From: UBA5738 sp964470995
Lineage (GTDB): Bacteria; Patescibacteriota; Minisyncoccia; Minisyncoccales; UBA5738
Length of the DNA: 64,000 nucleotides
NCBI GenBank assembly: GCA_964470995.1
Contig: CAYYEP010000001.1
Coordinates: 1 to 64,000, forward strand
Direction of reading: 5' to 3'
Shown in pieces: positions 50,718 to 59,266 of this stretch. Position numbers and translations under genes: made by a program. The notes under the pieces were generated by a model. The model saw only the letters and a program-made list of their open reading frames with translations. It did no database searches and was not told the origin of the DNA. How positions within the stretch are numbered: the first letter of the stretch is position 1; the number at the start of each line of letters is the position of its first letter.

Positions 50718-52076
50718 AGCATTGATCACTTCGTCGATGGCGCCTTTCATATAGAAGTCGCCCTCGGCGCGGCCGTCAAACTCTCCGGAGATAATGCGCT
50801 CAAATCCTTCGATTGTATCGACCAGCTTTACATACTTTCCGGGCTTGCCGGAGAACACTTCAGCTACAAAGAACGGCTGGGACAGGAATTTTTGAATCTT
50901 GCGCGCGCGATTAACCACCAGCTTATCTTCATCGGAAAGTTCTTCGACGCCAAGGATGGCAATAATGTCCTGCAATTCCTTGTAACGCTGGAGAATCTGG
51001 GCGACGCTGGACGCCACCCGATAATGCCTTTCGCCAACAATATGGGGGTTTAAAATCGAAGAAGTGGTCACCAGGGGGTCTACAGCCGGGAAAAGGCCCA
51101 AAGAGGCAATCTGGCGGCTCAAAACAAGAGATGAATCAAGATGCGAAAAGATCGCCACCACCGCCGGGTCGGTATAATCATCGGCCGGCACGTAAACGGC
51201 CTGCATCGAAGTAATGGAGCCGTCCTTGCTGGAAGTGATACGCTCTTCCAGAGCGCCCATTTCAGTGAACAGCGTGGGCTGGTAACCGGTCTGGGAAGGA
51301 ATGCGGCCCATCAGCGCCGAAACTTCGCAACCCGCGAGCACGAAGCGGAACACATTATCAATAAATAGAAGCACGTCCTTTTTTTCTTCGTCGCGATAAT
51401 ATTCGGAAGTGGCCACGGCCGAAAACGGCACGCGGAAACGCACCCCCGGCTGGTCCGACATCTGGCCAAAATACAAAACGGTATTTTCCAGAGTCTTGGA
51501 ATCTTTCATTTCCAAATAAATGTCGTTGCCTTCGCGGGTTCGTTCTCCCACCCCGGCAAACACCGACACGCCCTTGTGTACCTTGGCAATGTTGCGAATA
51601 AGTTCCTGGATCAGCACGGTTTTCCCTACACCCGCGCCGCCAAACAGGCCAATCTTACCTCCCTTTGGAATGGGGCACAAAAGATCGATTGCCTTGACGC
51701 CGGTTTCCAAAATTTCAACCTCGCCTTTTTGTTGGACGTAACTTGGAGCTTCTTTGAAAACGGAATTGCGTTTCGCGCTTTCCACTTTGCCCAAACCGTC
51801 AATCGGCTCGCCCAAAACATTGAGAAGGCGGCCCAAGGCGGCTTTGCCGGTCGGCACAGTGATCGGTTTTTGGGTGTCAATCACTTCTTCGCCGCGCTTC
51901 AATCCTTCGGTGGGGCCCATGGCCAGACATCTGACAGTGCCGCCGCCCGTGTATTGCTGAACTTCCAGCGCCAGTTTAAATTTGGCGATCTCGAGTTTGT
52001 TTCCCAGAGAGGGTAATTCTCCTTCGGGAAATTCTACATCGACGACCGGTCCGATGATTTGGGTAATTTTTGCCAT
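50715..52076 (-). CDS. atpD: ATP synthase F1 beta subunit
   Basis: 453 residues. The P-loop is GGAGVGKTVLIQELI, the catalytic GERTREGNDIYLEM and the DELSEED-region equivalent EELSDEDKLVV are present. FRFVLAGCEVSALMGRIPSQTGYQPTL is the expected nucleotide-site stretch. This is the catalytic subunit. It follows atpG by 126 bp with AT-rich spacer. Confidence 0.96.
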   Translation of the reverse strand: MAKITQIIGPVVDVEFPEGELPSLGNKLEIAKFKLALEVQQYTGGGTVRCLAMGPTEGLKRGEEVIDTQKPITVPTGKAALGRLLNVLGEPIDGLGKVESAKRNSVFKEAPSYVQQKGEVEILETGVKAIDLLCPIPKGGKIGLFGGAGVGKTVLIQELIRNIAKVHKGVSVFAGVGERTREGNDIYLEMKDSKTLENTVLYFGQMSDQPGVRFRVPFSAVATSEYYRDEEKKDVLLFIDNVFRFVLAGCEVSALMGRIPSQTGYQPTLFTEMGALEERITSSKDGSITSMQAVYVPADDYTDPAVVAIFSHLDSSLVLSRQIASLGLFPAVDPLVTTSSILNPHIVGERHYRVASSVAQILQRYKELQDIIAILGVEELSDEDKLVVNRARKIQKFLSQPFFVAEVFSGKPGKYVKLVDTIEGFERIISGEFDGRAEGDFYMKGAIDEVINA

Positions 52077-52202
52077 ACAATTTTATATAAGTGATATTTG
52101 AATTGAAATTTGTTGAAATCAGCTTCGCGAAATTAATGGAAATTTATCGCTATAATAATTATTTTCCATCAATTTCAATTAGCTTCTACCAGTTTTTGTT
52201 AT

Positions 52203-53072
52203 TTATCCCAACACTTCTTTCGCCGACGATATTTCGCATACTTCTTTGGTGATCTGCTCCTGGCGCGCCTTGTTGTAATCCAGGGTTAGCTCACCCACCC
52301 TTTCATGGGCGTTATCGGAGGCGTTGCGCATTGCGGTCATACGCGCCGAGTGTTCCGAAGCATTGCTTTCCAGTACGCATTGGTAAATGATGTACTCCAC
52401 CAATTGCGGGATGATTTCATTCACAACCATCATTGCCGAAGGCTCGATCGGCATCTCTTCGCGCGCGGCACATTCGGCTTCCTTGGCAAATTCTTTCAGG
52501 TTATCCCATTCCAGCGGCAGTAATTGCATCATTTGCGGCTTTTGCACAAAGGTAGACTGAAAATCCGTCCATACCAGATAAACACGCTGGTACTTGTTGG
52601 CGATATATTCTTTGATAATAAGGTCTGACAGCGGTTTTATCTCTTCCAAGGTGCCATAATCGCCGATTCCGGTCATACTCTTTTCAAAACCGATTCCCTT
52701 TTTCCGGAAAAAGGCAACCGCCTTTTTCCCGACCGGCATTATCGCCACGGGAGATTTTTTTTCCAGGCCTTTAAGCGCGGTTGCGGCAAATTTAAGCAGA
52801 TTTTGATTGAAAGACCCGCAAAATCCCCGGTCGCTGGCAATCACCACTGCGAGAGCGTTTTTTAGCGGCCGCTTGCGCAAAGCAACCTTGTCTTTTAAAA
52901 CCGGTTCCAGACAGCGGATAAGATGCCCCACTCGCTGGGCGAACGGCCGCGATTCCAGCGCAATCTTCTGGGATTTTTTCATTTTCAGCGCGGAAAGGGT
53001 TTCCAAGGCGCTGGTCAGTTTCCAAATATTGGTTACCGACTGAATCTTTAAGCGGATTTCCTTTAATTCCAT
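52203..53072 (-). CDS. atpG: ATP synthase F1 gamma subunit
   Basis: 289 residues, normal length. The N-terminal helix ELKEIRLKIQSVTNIWKLTSALETLSALKMKK and the C-terminal helix ASEHSARMTAMRNASDNAHERVGELTLDYNKARQEQITKE (seen in parts) form the central stalk coiled coil that turns inside the alpha-beta ring. The DRGFCGSFNQNLL segment is typical. Confidence 0.93.
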   Translation of the reverse strand: MELKEIRLKIQSVTNIWKLTSALETLSALKMKKSQKIALESRPFAQRVGHLIRCLEPVLKDKVALRKRPLKNALAVVIASDRGFCGSFNQNLLKFAATALKGLEKKSPVAIMPVGKKAVAFFRKKGIGFEKSMTGIGDYGTLEEIKPLSDLIIKEYIANKYQRVYLVWTDFQSTFVQKPQMMQLLPLEWDNLKEFAKEAECAAREEMPIEPSAMMVVNEIIPQLVEYIIYQCVLESNASEHSARMTAMRNASDNAHERVGELTLDYNKARQEQITKEVCEISSAKEVLG

Positions 53073-53162
53073 TGAATACTGATTTATGATTTAAGATTTA
53101 AGATTTATGAATAAATGCGTTTTGGGATCATAAATCGTAAATCGCGATTCTTAAATCAAATT

Positions 53163-54668
53163 TTATGCGGCGAGCTTGGTCTTCTTGACATACTTGATAG
53201 CTTCTTCCAGTTTTGTTTCGATAGCTGAATCAATTTTTTCGTCTTTGCGGATGGTTTCTAAAATTTCCGGGAAATTATCCTGGATGTGTGCGACCAATTC
53301 ATTCTTGAACCGGCCAATCTGATCGAGAGCAACCTCGTCCAAAAACCCCTTGGTGCCGGCATAAACGATCGCAACTTCCTTTTCAAACGACAATGGCTGC
53401 AGATCGGACTGTTTCAGCAGTTCGCGCATACGCTTGCCGCGTTCAAGCATCTGGCGGGTGTTGGCATCCAGTTCTTCCGTGAATTCGGAAAAACGTTCCA
53501 ATTCCTGAAACTGCGCCAGATCGAGCTTCAAAGTACCGGCAACCTTTTTGGTCGCGGGCAACTGGGCGCTGGCACCCACGCGGGACACGGAAGTACCTAC
53601 GTCAATGGCGGGACGCTGGCCCTTATTGAATAAGGACGGGTTCAAAAAAATCTGTCCATCGGTAATCGAAATGACGTTGGTTGGAATGTAACCGGAAATA
53701 TCGCCAGCCTGGGTTTCCACAATCGGAAGCGCGGTCAGCGAACCGCCGCCCTTTTCGACCGACATGCGCGCGGCACGTTCGAGCAAGCGGGAATGCAGGT
53801 AAAAAATATCTCCCGGATAAGCTTCGCGGCCCGGCGGACGGCGCAATACCAGCGAAACCTCGCGCCACGCCCAAGCCTGTTTGGTCAGATCATCGTAAAC
53901 CGCTACGGCGTCCTTGCCATTATCGCGGAACCACTCACCCATCGCACAACCGGTGTAGGGAGCCAAATAAAGCATCGCGGCGGGGTCATCGGCGAAAGCC
54001 GCTACAACGATCGTGTATTCCATGGCGCCATTATCTTCCAAAGTCTTTACTAAACGCTTGAGCTTGGATTTTTTCTGGCCGCAGGCAACATAGATGCAGA
54101 CGGGGCGATTCTTGTCATTTTTCTGATTAATAATCATATCAATCGCAATGGCGGTTTTCCCCAAACCGCGGTCGCCCAGGATCAGTTCGCGCTGCCCGCG
54201 CCCGATCGGTACCAGGCTATCGATTGCCAAAATTCCCGTGTGCAACGGGGTCTTCACCGGCTGGCGGTCGATGACGCCGGGAGCCGGACGCTCGATCTCA
54301 TATTCGGCTTTGGCTTTAATGGGGCCTTTGCCGTCAATAGGCCTTCCCAAAGGATCAACCACGCGGCCAACCAACTCGGGGCCGACGGGCACCGAAATGG
54401 TCTTCATGGTGCGCTTCACGATATCGCCTTCCCGAATCGGCGCGTCGTCGCCCAAAACGATAATACCGGTTTCATATTCCTCAAGATTCATCGCCAAGCC
54501 GAAAATCTTGGTGCGCTCGAATTCCACGAGCTCGAAGTTGGCGACGTTGCGCAGACCCGAAGCTTTTACCACGCCGTCTCCCACTTCCATAACTTCGCCG
54601 ACCTCCTCGAATTTTGGCGAGAGCTCGGTCTCTTCCAGCTGCCGTTTAAATTGTTCTATTTTATCCAT
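53163..54668 (-). CDS. atpA: ATP synthase F1 alpha subunit
   Basis: 501 residues. The non-catalytic nucleotide site reads GDRGLGKTAIAIDMI where most bacteria have GDRQTGKT, a small deviation at two positions. VSRVGASAQ and the PGREAYPGDIFYLHSRLLERAA segments are standard. It follows the delta subunit gene by about 125 bp. Confidence 0.95.
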   Translation of the reverse strand: MDKIEQFKRQLEETELSPKFEEVGEVMEVGDGVVKASGLRNVANFELVEFERTKIFGLAMNLEEYETGIIVLGDDAPIREGDIVKRTMKTISVPVGPELVGRVVDPLGRPIDGKGPIKAKAEYEIERPAPGVIDRQPVKTPLHTGILAIDSLVPIGRGQRELILGDRGLGKTAIAIDMIINQKNDKNRPVCIYVACGQKKSKLKRLVKTLEDNGAMEYTIVVAAFADDPAAMLYLAPYTGCAMGEWFRDNGKDAVAVYDDLTKQAWAWREVSLVLRRPPGREAYPGDIFYLHSRLLERAARMSVEKGGGSLTALPIVETQAGDISGYIPTNVISITDGQIFLNPSLFNKGQRPAIDVGTSVSRVGASAQLPATKKVAGTLKLDLAQFQELERFSEFTEELDANTRQMLERGKRMRELLKQSDLQPLSFEKEVAIVYAGTKGFLDEVALDQIGRFKNELVAHIQDNFPEILETIRKDEKIDSAIETKLEEAIKYVKKTKLAA

Positions 54669-54793
54669 ACAATTTTATATGACTAATATTTGAATTGAAA
54701 TTAGTAGAAATCAGCTTCGCGAGATTAATAGAAATTGATCGATCCGCACAATAAGTTTCTATCAATTTTAATAAATTTCACTTTATTTCTTTT

Positions 54794-55189
54794 TTAATCG
54801 CGATAGCTGTGCCGCAACTGCGCCAGATAATTCTTGATCGAAACATCGACCAGATACTCGCTGGTCTTAACAACGAAGCCGCCAATCAGTTCGGGGTTTA
54901 ACGTGACCTGAACGGTCTTTTTTCTGTCCAGTTCCCGGGCAAACTTCTTAGCAATCTTATCCAGCGTTTGGGAAGGTTGTTCGTGGGCCAAGATTATCTC
55001 CAACCTAGCCTGTTTTTCCGCCGCCCGAACGGCATTTTTTACGATCAATGGCAGTAAATACTGTTTTTTCTTGCGCTCCAGGATCGTTTTGAGCTTGGCC
55101 ACAATCGCCTGCTGTTCGGATAAGCTTTTGCCTTCAGATAACTCTTCCATTACCCGGCTCCAATTTTTTATCAATTGCTTGTTATTCAT
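54794..55189 (-). CDS. atpH: ATP synthase delta subunit, short form
   Basis: 131 residues from the ATG at 55189, with AAGG 6 bp before it. An in-frame TTG upstream is less likely. E. coli delta has 177. The C-terminal pattern VTLNPELIGGFVVKTSEYLVDVSIKNYLAQL is typical, but the N-terminal helical bundle is reduced. It joins the peripheral stalk to alpha. Confidence 0.85.
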   Translation of the reverse strand: MNNKQLIKNWSRVMEELSEGKSLSEQQAIVAKLKTILERKKKQYLLPLIVKNAVRAAEKQARLEIILAHEQPSQTLDKIAKKFARELDRKKTVQVTLNPELIGGFVVKTSEYLVDVSIKNYLAQLRHSYRD

Positions 55190-55246
55190 AGGAAACCTTG
55201 CTTTTGGCAATAATTAAAAACAAATTTCGGAATGAACGCCAGGGTT

Positions 55247-55732
55247 TTATTCCAATTCGGCGGCTAATTTCTCGAGCATTTTCCGATCCTGTTCTTTGGT
55301 GATCTTTTCTTTCAGGAATTTTTCCGAGACCGACATGGCAATATCAAGAGTTTCCTTTTGGCGGTTTTGACGAGCATTTTCCTGCTCCTTGGCCATTGCG
55401 GCTTTGGCACTCTCGATTACTTTTTGTTTTTCTATCTCGGCCTGCGCCAATATCGTTTTAGTTTTTTCCTGGGCCTTAACCTCGGCGGCTAACACCACTT
55501 CCTTGGCTTTCTTTTCGCCTTTTTCTTTGATCTCTTCGCCCAGCGCGCGAATTTTTTGCAGGGAGGTTTCGGCTTCCTCGGACTTTTTCACGCCTTCCTC
55601 GATCTTTTTTTGGCGTTGCTCCATGATCGACAAAAACGGCTTGTAGGCAAACTTCTTTAAAATCGCCAGCAATACGAGGAACGTAATTATCTGGCCGGCC
55701 AAAATTTTGATATCTATACCCAAACCCTCCAT
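55247..55732 (-). CDS. atpF: ATP synthase Fo subunit b
   Basis: 161 residues from the ATG at 55732. A TTG 27 bp upstream would be inside AT-rich spacer. One membrane helix (LAGQIITFLVLLAILKKFAYKPF) is followed by a long charged coiled coil, the peripheral stalk. The upstream spacer (55738-55808) is built from TTTTCAATTTTCAA words. Confidence 0.9.
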   Translation of the reverse strand: MEGLGIDIKILAGQIITFLVLLAILKKFAYKPFLSIMEQRQKKIEEGVKKSEEAETSLQKIRALGEEIKEKGEKKAKEVVLAAEVKAQEKTKTILAQAEIEKQKVIESAKAAMAKEQENARQNRQKETLDIAMSVSEKFLKEKITKEQDRKMLEKLAAELE

Positions 55733-55906
55733 AATCTTGAATAAATTTTCAATTTTCAATTTTCAATTTTCAAGCGAAATCGATCGTCGAGAAATTGAAA
55801 ACGAAATTTATTGAAAATGCTAAATATTTCCCCTTTTTATTCTTCAGGGCCTACCCCATTATTATTAAATGAGATACGCCGCGGAGAACAAATCTCCGCT
55901 ATGATT

Positions 55907-56134
55907 TTATACAAAACGAATGATCAGGGCGACAACCAAGGCATAAATCGCGATAGCTTCCGCAAACGCGATTGCCAGGATCATATTCACCTGAATCTTG
56001 CTGGCGGCTTCGGGATTGCGTCCCATAGCTTCCATGGCGTTGCCACCAATAATGCCGATGCCGATGCCGGGACCCAAAGCTCCCAAACCAATAGCGATGG
56101 CGGCGGCCAATTGCCTCATTACTTCTAATTCCAT
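55907..56134 (-). CDS. atpE: ATP synthase Fo subunit c, proton type
   Basis: 75 residues, two helices joined by GRNPEAASKI. The ion-binding carboxylate is the Glu in AFAEAIAIYALV. Sodium-binding c subunits carry a Gln in helix 1 and Ser/Thr after the Glu. Here the positions are Ile and Ala, so protons are the likely ion. Follows the atpI-like gene by 14 bp. Confidence 0.93.
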   Translation of the reverse strand: MELEVMRQLAAAIAIGLGALGPGIGIGIIGGNAMEAMGRNPEAASKIQVNMILAIAFAEAIAIYALVVALIIRFV

Positions 56135-56148
56135 TTTATTAAAAAATA

Positions 56149-56400
56149 TTATTTATCTTTATTGTTTTGCGACCTTTTTTCCAGTATCGGCATAATGATA
56201 TACCGCAGTTCAGCGGCCACCGAGAACATACTGGCGACCACAAAGATTATCGTAAACAGCGGTATCGTACCGAACTTTTTGTCCAGCCAGAGGCCGGCCA
56301 GCAAAAAACCAACCAGCGATACCGCGACCATCAGGCCCATTTCGGTACCGACGACCATCGCGGCCGCGAACTTTTTTTTAACTTCCTGTTGGTTTTCCAT
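56149..56400 (-). CDS. AtpI/AtpZ-like small membrane protein
   Basis: 83 residues, two helices around GLWLDKKFGTIPLFTII, the hairpin typical of AtpI/AtpZ (putative F1Fo-ATPase subunit) proteins linked to c-ring assembly and divalent ion transport. It normally precedes atpB. Here it lies between atpB and atpE. Confidence 0.75.
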   Translation of the reverse strand: MENQQEVKKKFAAAMVVGTEMGLMVAVSLVGFLLAGLWLDKKFGTIPLFTIIFVVASMFSVAAELRYIIMPILEKRSQNNKDK

Positions 56401-56473
56401 AATTCTTTTGCGAGAATTACGAATCGAGGATCAAATCGAGATTAATCCCCCATTCGTAATTCCCGGACGGGAA

Positions 56474-57190
56474 TTATCCGTGGCTGTGCTCGGTGGCAGT
56501 CGAGTAGAAAACGATTACCAGCGAGGAAAAAATAAACGCCTGGATGAAACCCACCAAAACTTCAAGCGCCAAAAAAGGCAGCGGCACCAGGTAGGCCATC
56601 ATCCAGCTGATGCCCGTGGAAACCACGATCAACAGAGTCTCGCCAGCAAAAAGATTGCCGAACAGCCGCATTGCCAGGGAAATCACCCGGGTAAACTCGC
56701 CGATAAACTCCAAAATACCCACAAAAAACATCAAAGGATTGGTAAAATTGAAGAATTTGCCCAAATATGAAAAAAGGCCCAACTTTTTTATGGCCGAATA
56801 ATTGATAAAAACAACCGCGATCAAAGCCAGCGCGATAGTAAAATTAAGGTCAGAGCTGGGAGAGCGCAGTACCGGGATCAACCCCAAACCGGGCATCAAT
56901 TCAAGCAGGTTGGAACACCATACCAACAGGAATATCGTCATTGCGATTGGGAATACTTCGAGGGTTTTTTGGCGGGATCCGGTAATGGAATCGATAAAAC
57001 CGATGAAGGTTTCCATGATCCATTCGAAGAAATTCTGTATCTTGCCGGGAATAATTTTGGCTTTTGAAAAAGTGAGGCTTAAAGCCAACGCCAGGGCCGT
57101 AACGATAATAAAGACCCAAAGATTGGTGTTGGTAACAATCAATCCGCCGATTTCAAACATTTCGTGGGCGGCAACTCCGATTTCCTCCAT
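56474..57190 (-). CDS. atpB: ATP synthase Fo subunit a
   Basis: 238 residues, five to six helices. The essential stator arginine lies in ISLAMRLFGNLFAGE, and EVLVGFIQAFIFSSLVIVF is the typical last helix. It is the first gene of the operon, with a promoter about 80-105 bp upstream. Confidence 0.93.
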   Translation of the reverse strand: MEEIGVAAHEMFEIGGLIVTNTNLWVFIIVTALALALSLTFSKAKIIPGKIQNFFEWIMETFIGFIDSITGSRQKTLEVFPIAMTIFLLVWCSNLLELMPGLGLIPVLRSPSSDLNFTIALALIAVVFINYSAIKKLGLFSYLGKFFNFTNPLMFFVGILEFIGEFTRVISLAMRLFGNLFAGETLLIVVSTGISWMMAYLVPLPFLALEVLVGFIQAFIFSSLVIVFYSTATEHSHG

Positions 57191-57267
57191 AGAATTAACG
57201 AAAAATTAATAAATTGGTTGCTTTCCTCTCAAAAAAACACTGCCCAATATCCTGATGGGCCAATATA

Positions 57268-57296
57268 AAGTTATCTTATTTCGATGCGGATGTCAA
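57268..57296 (-). promoter_or_regulatory. Candidate promoter of the ATP synthase operon
   Basis: On the minus strand TTGACA (57296-57291), 17 bp, TAACTT (57273-57268). The leader contains a GCCCA/TGGGC hairpin near 57242-57260. Confidence 0.5.
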
Positions 57297-57327
57297 ACCA
57301 GTTCGACAGACTTTCGGCGGACGGAAA

Positions 57328-57723
57328 TCAGTATTTGAAATTTGAATCCGGCGAACGAGTTGCCAATATGTAAGTATCCTCCTGATCGAATTCATTCTGC
57401 CCGACAAGCAACAGCCTTTCTTCACCCGCGCCGTCCTTGGCGGAATATTTTTCGATTCTGATCTCTCTGGCCCGGATACGGCTTAGAACAAATTTTTTTA
57501 ACGCGGATTGGAGCTGCGAACTGTCGATGCGATCCAGCCAGGCTTTCGCGCCAGAAAGGACATCCAAATTTTCTACTTTGACTTCGGCGCGCATTTCTTC
57601 TTTGAGATTGCCCAAATCAGGAGTGTTTTCGATGCCGGTTGCTATGATTTCTTGGCTGCTTTTCTCTTCCGGAAATTCTTTTTCCAATTTATCGAGACCA
57701 GTATCAAAAAAATTTTCTTTCAT
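57328..57723 (-). CDS. Unknown charged protein
   Basis: 131 residues from the ATG at 57723. A longer frame would run back into a repeat. The first half is acidic (EEFPEEKSSQEIIATGIENTPD, seen in parts), the second half is a basic helix followed by strands (RIEKYSAKDGAGEERLLLVGQNEFDQEDTYILATR, seen in parts). No motif or family recognised. It ends about 137 bp before the ATP operon start, on the same strand as its neighbours. Confidence 0.55.
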   Translation of the reverse strand: MKENFFDTGLDKLEKEFPEEKSSQEIIATGIENTPDLGNLKEEMRAEVKVENLDVLSGAKAWLDRIDSSQLQSALKKFVLSRIRAREIRIEKYSAKDGAGEERLLLVGQNEFDQEDTYILATRSPDSNFKY

Positions 57724-57816
57724 ATTCAAAAAAATTATGTCTTTATTCAGATTATGGCAGAAAATAATTTTAGCCGCCATTGCGGATAAAAGTTTTTGCT
57801 GGAAAAGTTTATTTAT

Positions 57817-57888
57817 AGCCTCCGCCACGCTAGGGGCAGCCATTCATCCCCGCGGCAAAGCCGAAGAAGTATTCTGGCAGATAAATAA
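57817..57888. repeat. Long GC-rich repeat, right-half copy
   Basis: CGCTAGGGGCAGCCATTCATC, CCGCGGCAAAGCCG and ATTCTGGCAGATAAATAA match the right half of the copies at 5771 and 22054. The CCCCGGGGC hairpin half is missing. The remaining bases of 57724-57965 show nothing else. Confidence 0.65.
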
Positions 57889-57965
57889 CCCAAAAACGGG
57901 CGGCGGCGCAATCTAAGCCGACTATAAGGTAAAGTGATTAATTCCGGTAGGAAAAAAATACACCG

Positions 57966-59222
57966 TTACAAATTTTGGGCAATGTCGCGCGAGATCTGGG
58001 CTTTAAGATCGTCGGGGCGGTCAAATTTTCGGATGTCTCGGATCTTTTTGATGACGCGCACGGTTAATTCCTGGCCGTAAATATCACGAGCAAGCCCCTT
58101 GATATGAACTTCGAGGGTTGGTTTTTCGCCAAAAGTATCTTTATAACCGAAGTGCAGCAACCCGGGCAATCTTTGGGCTTCGATCTGGATATGGACCAGA
58201 TAAACTCCATGCGGCAGATCAATCCCGACCGCATCCAGATTGGCAGTGGGAAATCCCAGCGTCTTGCCGCGCGCGGCACCCGCAACCACTTTGGCGCGAA
58301 AAATAATCTCTTTAGCCTGGCCTTCGAGCACCACGCCATAGAACGCCGCGATCATCACAATAGCCGCAAACCACTGGACGGGGTTCAATATATTGCCGTT
58401 GAGGAAGTAATCGAGAACAACCGCCGAAAGCGGCCATGCCAGTTCGCAAATGGTGGAAACCGACGCGGCAACGCGCTTTAAGCCCCAATAATAAATAAAC
58501 AGGGCCGCGCCGCCGGTGATAAAGACAATAACCAACAGCATCTGCCATTGAAGCGGCGTAATCGCGCCAATCGCGATGCCGCGCCGCAAGATAAGCAAGT
58601 AAACCAGCATTATGGCCGCGCCGATCCCGAACCGCAAAGCAGTGGCCGACTGGAAATTAAGGTGGTTAACAACCCGTTTGCCAAAAACCGTGGATGAGCC
58701 GAAGGCGAATGCCGCAACCAGCGCAAACCAGGCCGCGCTATGAAAAAAATTCAGACCGGCAAGATCAAGGCCGGTTTTGCCGAATGCCAGCACGTAGGCG
58801 GCGGCGACCGCGGCGGCGGCCCACAGATAGAATTTTTTGCTCAACCGCTCCCCCAGCACCAGGCGCGCTATCAGAAGCGCAAACACCGGCTGGAGCTTTT
58901 GTAAAATGACCACGGTTGCAAACGTCACTTGCCCGCCCATTGCCGCAAAGAACGCCTGCGTGATCATTAAACTGCCGAGCGCTTCTCCAAAGAAGCAAAC
59001 CCAAATAATAGCTTGCCAATCCTTGGCGGCAAGCATCTTGATCTTGTTCCAGTTCAAGAAAACGACTGGGCTTAATAGAATAAATGCCAGAATGTCGCCG
59101 ATGAAAACCACCAGCCCGGCATCCAAGGCGTACAATTTCGGACGGACAAAAACGCCATCCAAGCTCCACAGGAGCGCCGCAATAACGATTGCTCCCGCGC
59201 CTAAAACCGTATTTTTATTCAT
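57966..59222 (-). CDS. EamA/DMT transporter fused to riboflavin kinase domain
   Basis: 418 residues. Residues 1-300 are ten membrane helices in two EamA repeats. Residues 306-418 are a complete flavokinase domain as in the C-terminal half of RibF: GKTLGFPTANLD with PTAN at 325-328 (metal and ATP site), GVY at 339-341, the catalytic Glu371 in TLEVHIKGLARDIYG, and KIRDIRKF at 393-400. No FAD synthetase half is present. RibN riboflavin importers are EamA proteins, so the fusion would import riboflavin and convert it to FMN, trapping it. Domains are seen. The substrate of the transporter is inferred. Confidence 0.85.
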   Translation of the reverse strand: MNKNTVLGAGAIVIAALLWSLDGVFVRPKLYALDAGLVVFIGDILAFILLSPVVFLNWNKIKMLAAKDWQAIIWVCFFGEALGSLMITQAFFAAMGGQVTFATVVILQKLQPVFALLIARLVLGERLSKKFYLWAAAAVAAAYVLAFGKTGLDLAGLNFFHSAAWFALVAAFAFGSSTVFGKRVVNHLNFQSATALRFGIGAAIMLVYLLILRRGIAIGAITPLQWQMLLVIVFITGGAALFIYYWGLKRVAASVSTICELAWPLSAVVLDYFLNGNILNPVQWFAAIVMIAAFYGVVLEGQAKEIIFRAKVVAGAARGKTLGFPTANLDAVGIDLPHGVYLVHIQIEAQRLPGLLHFGYKDTFGEKPTLEVHIKGLARDIYGQELTVRVIKKIRDIRKFDRPDDLKAQISRDIAQNL

Positions 59223-59266
59223 TGTTTTGATTCATATCTTTAACGGGCTTGCCAATACCGAGTTTT

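Noticed and set aside
55907..56134. Sodium-translocating ATP synthase
   Set aside because: The c subunit lacks the Gln and Ser/Thr ligands needed for sodium.
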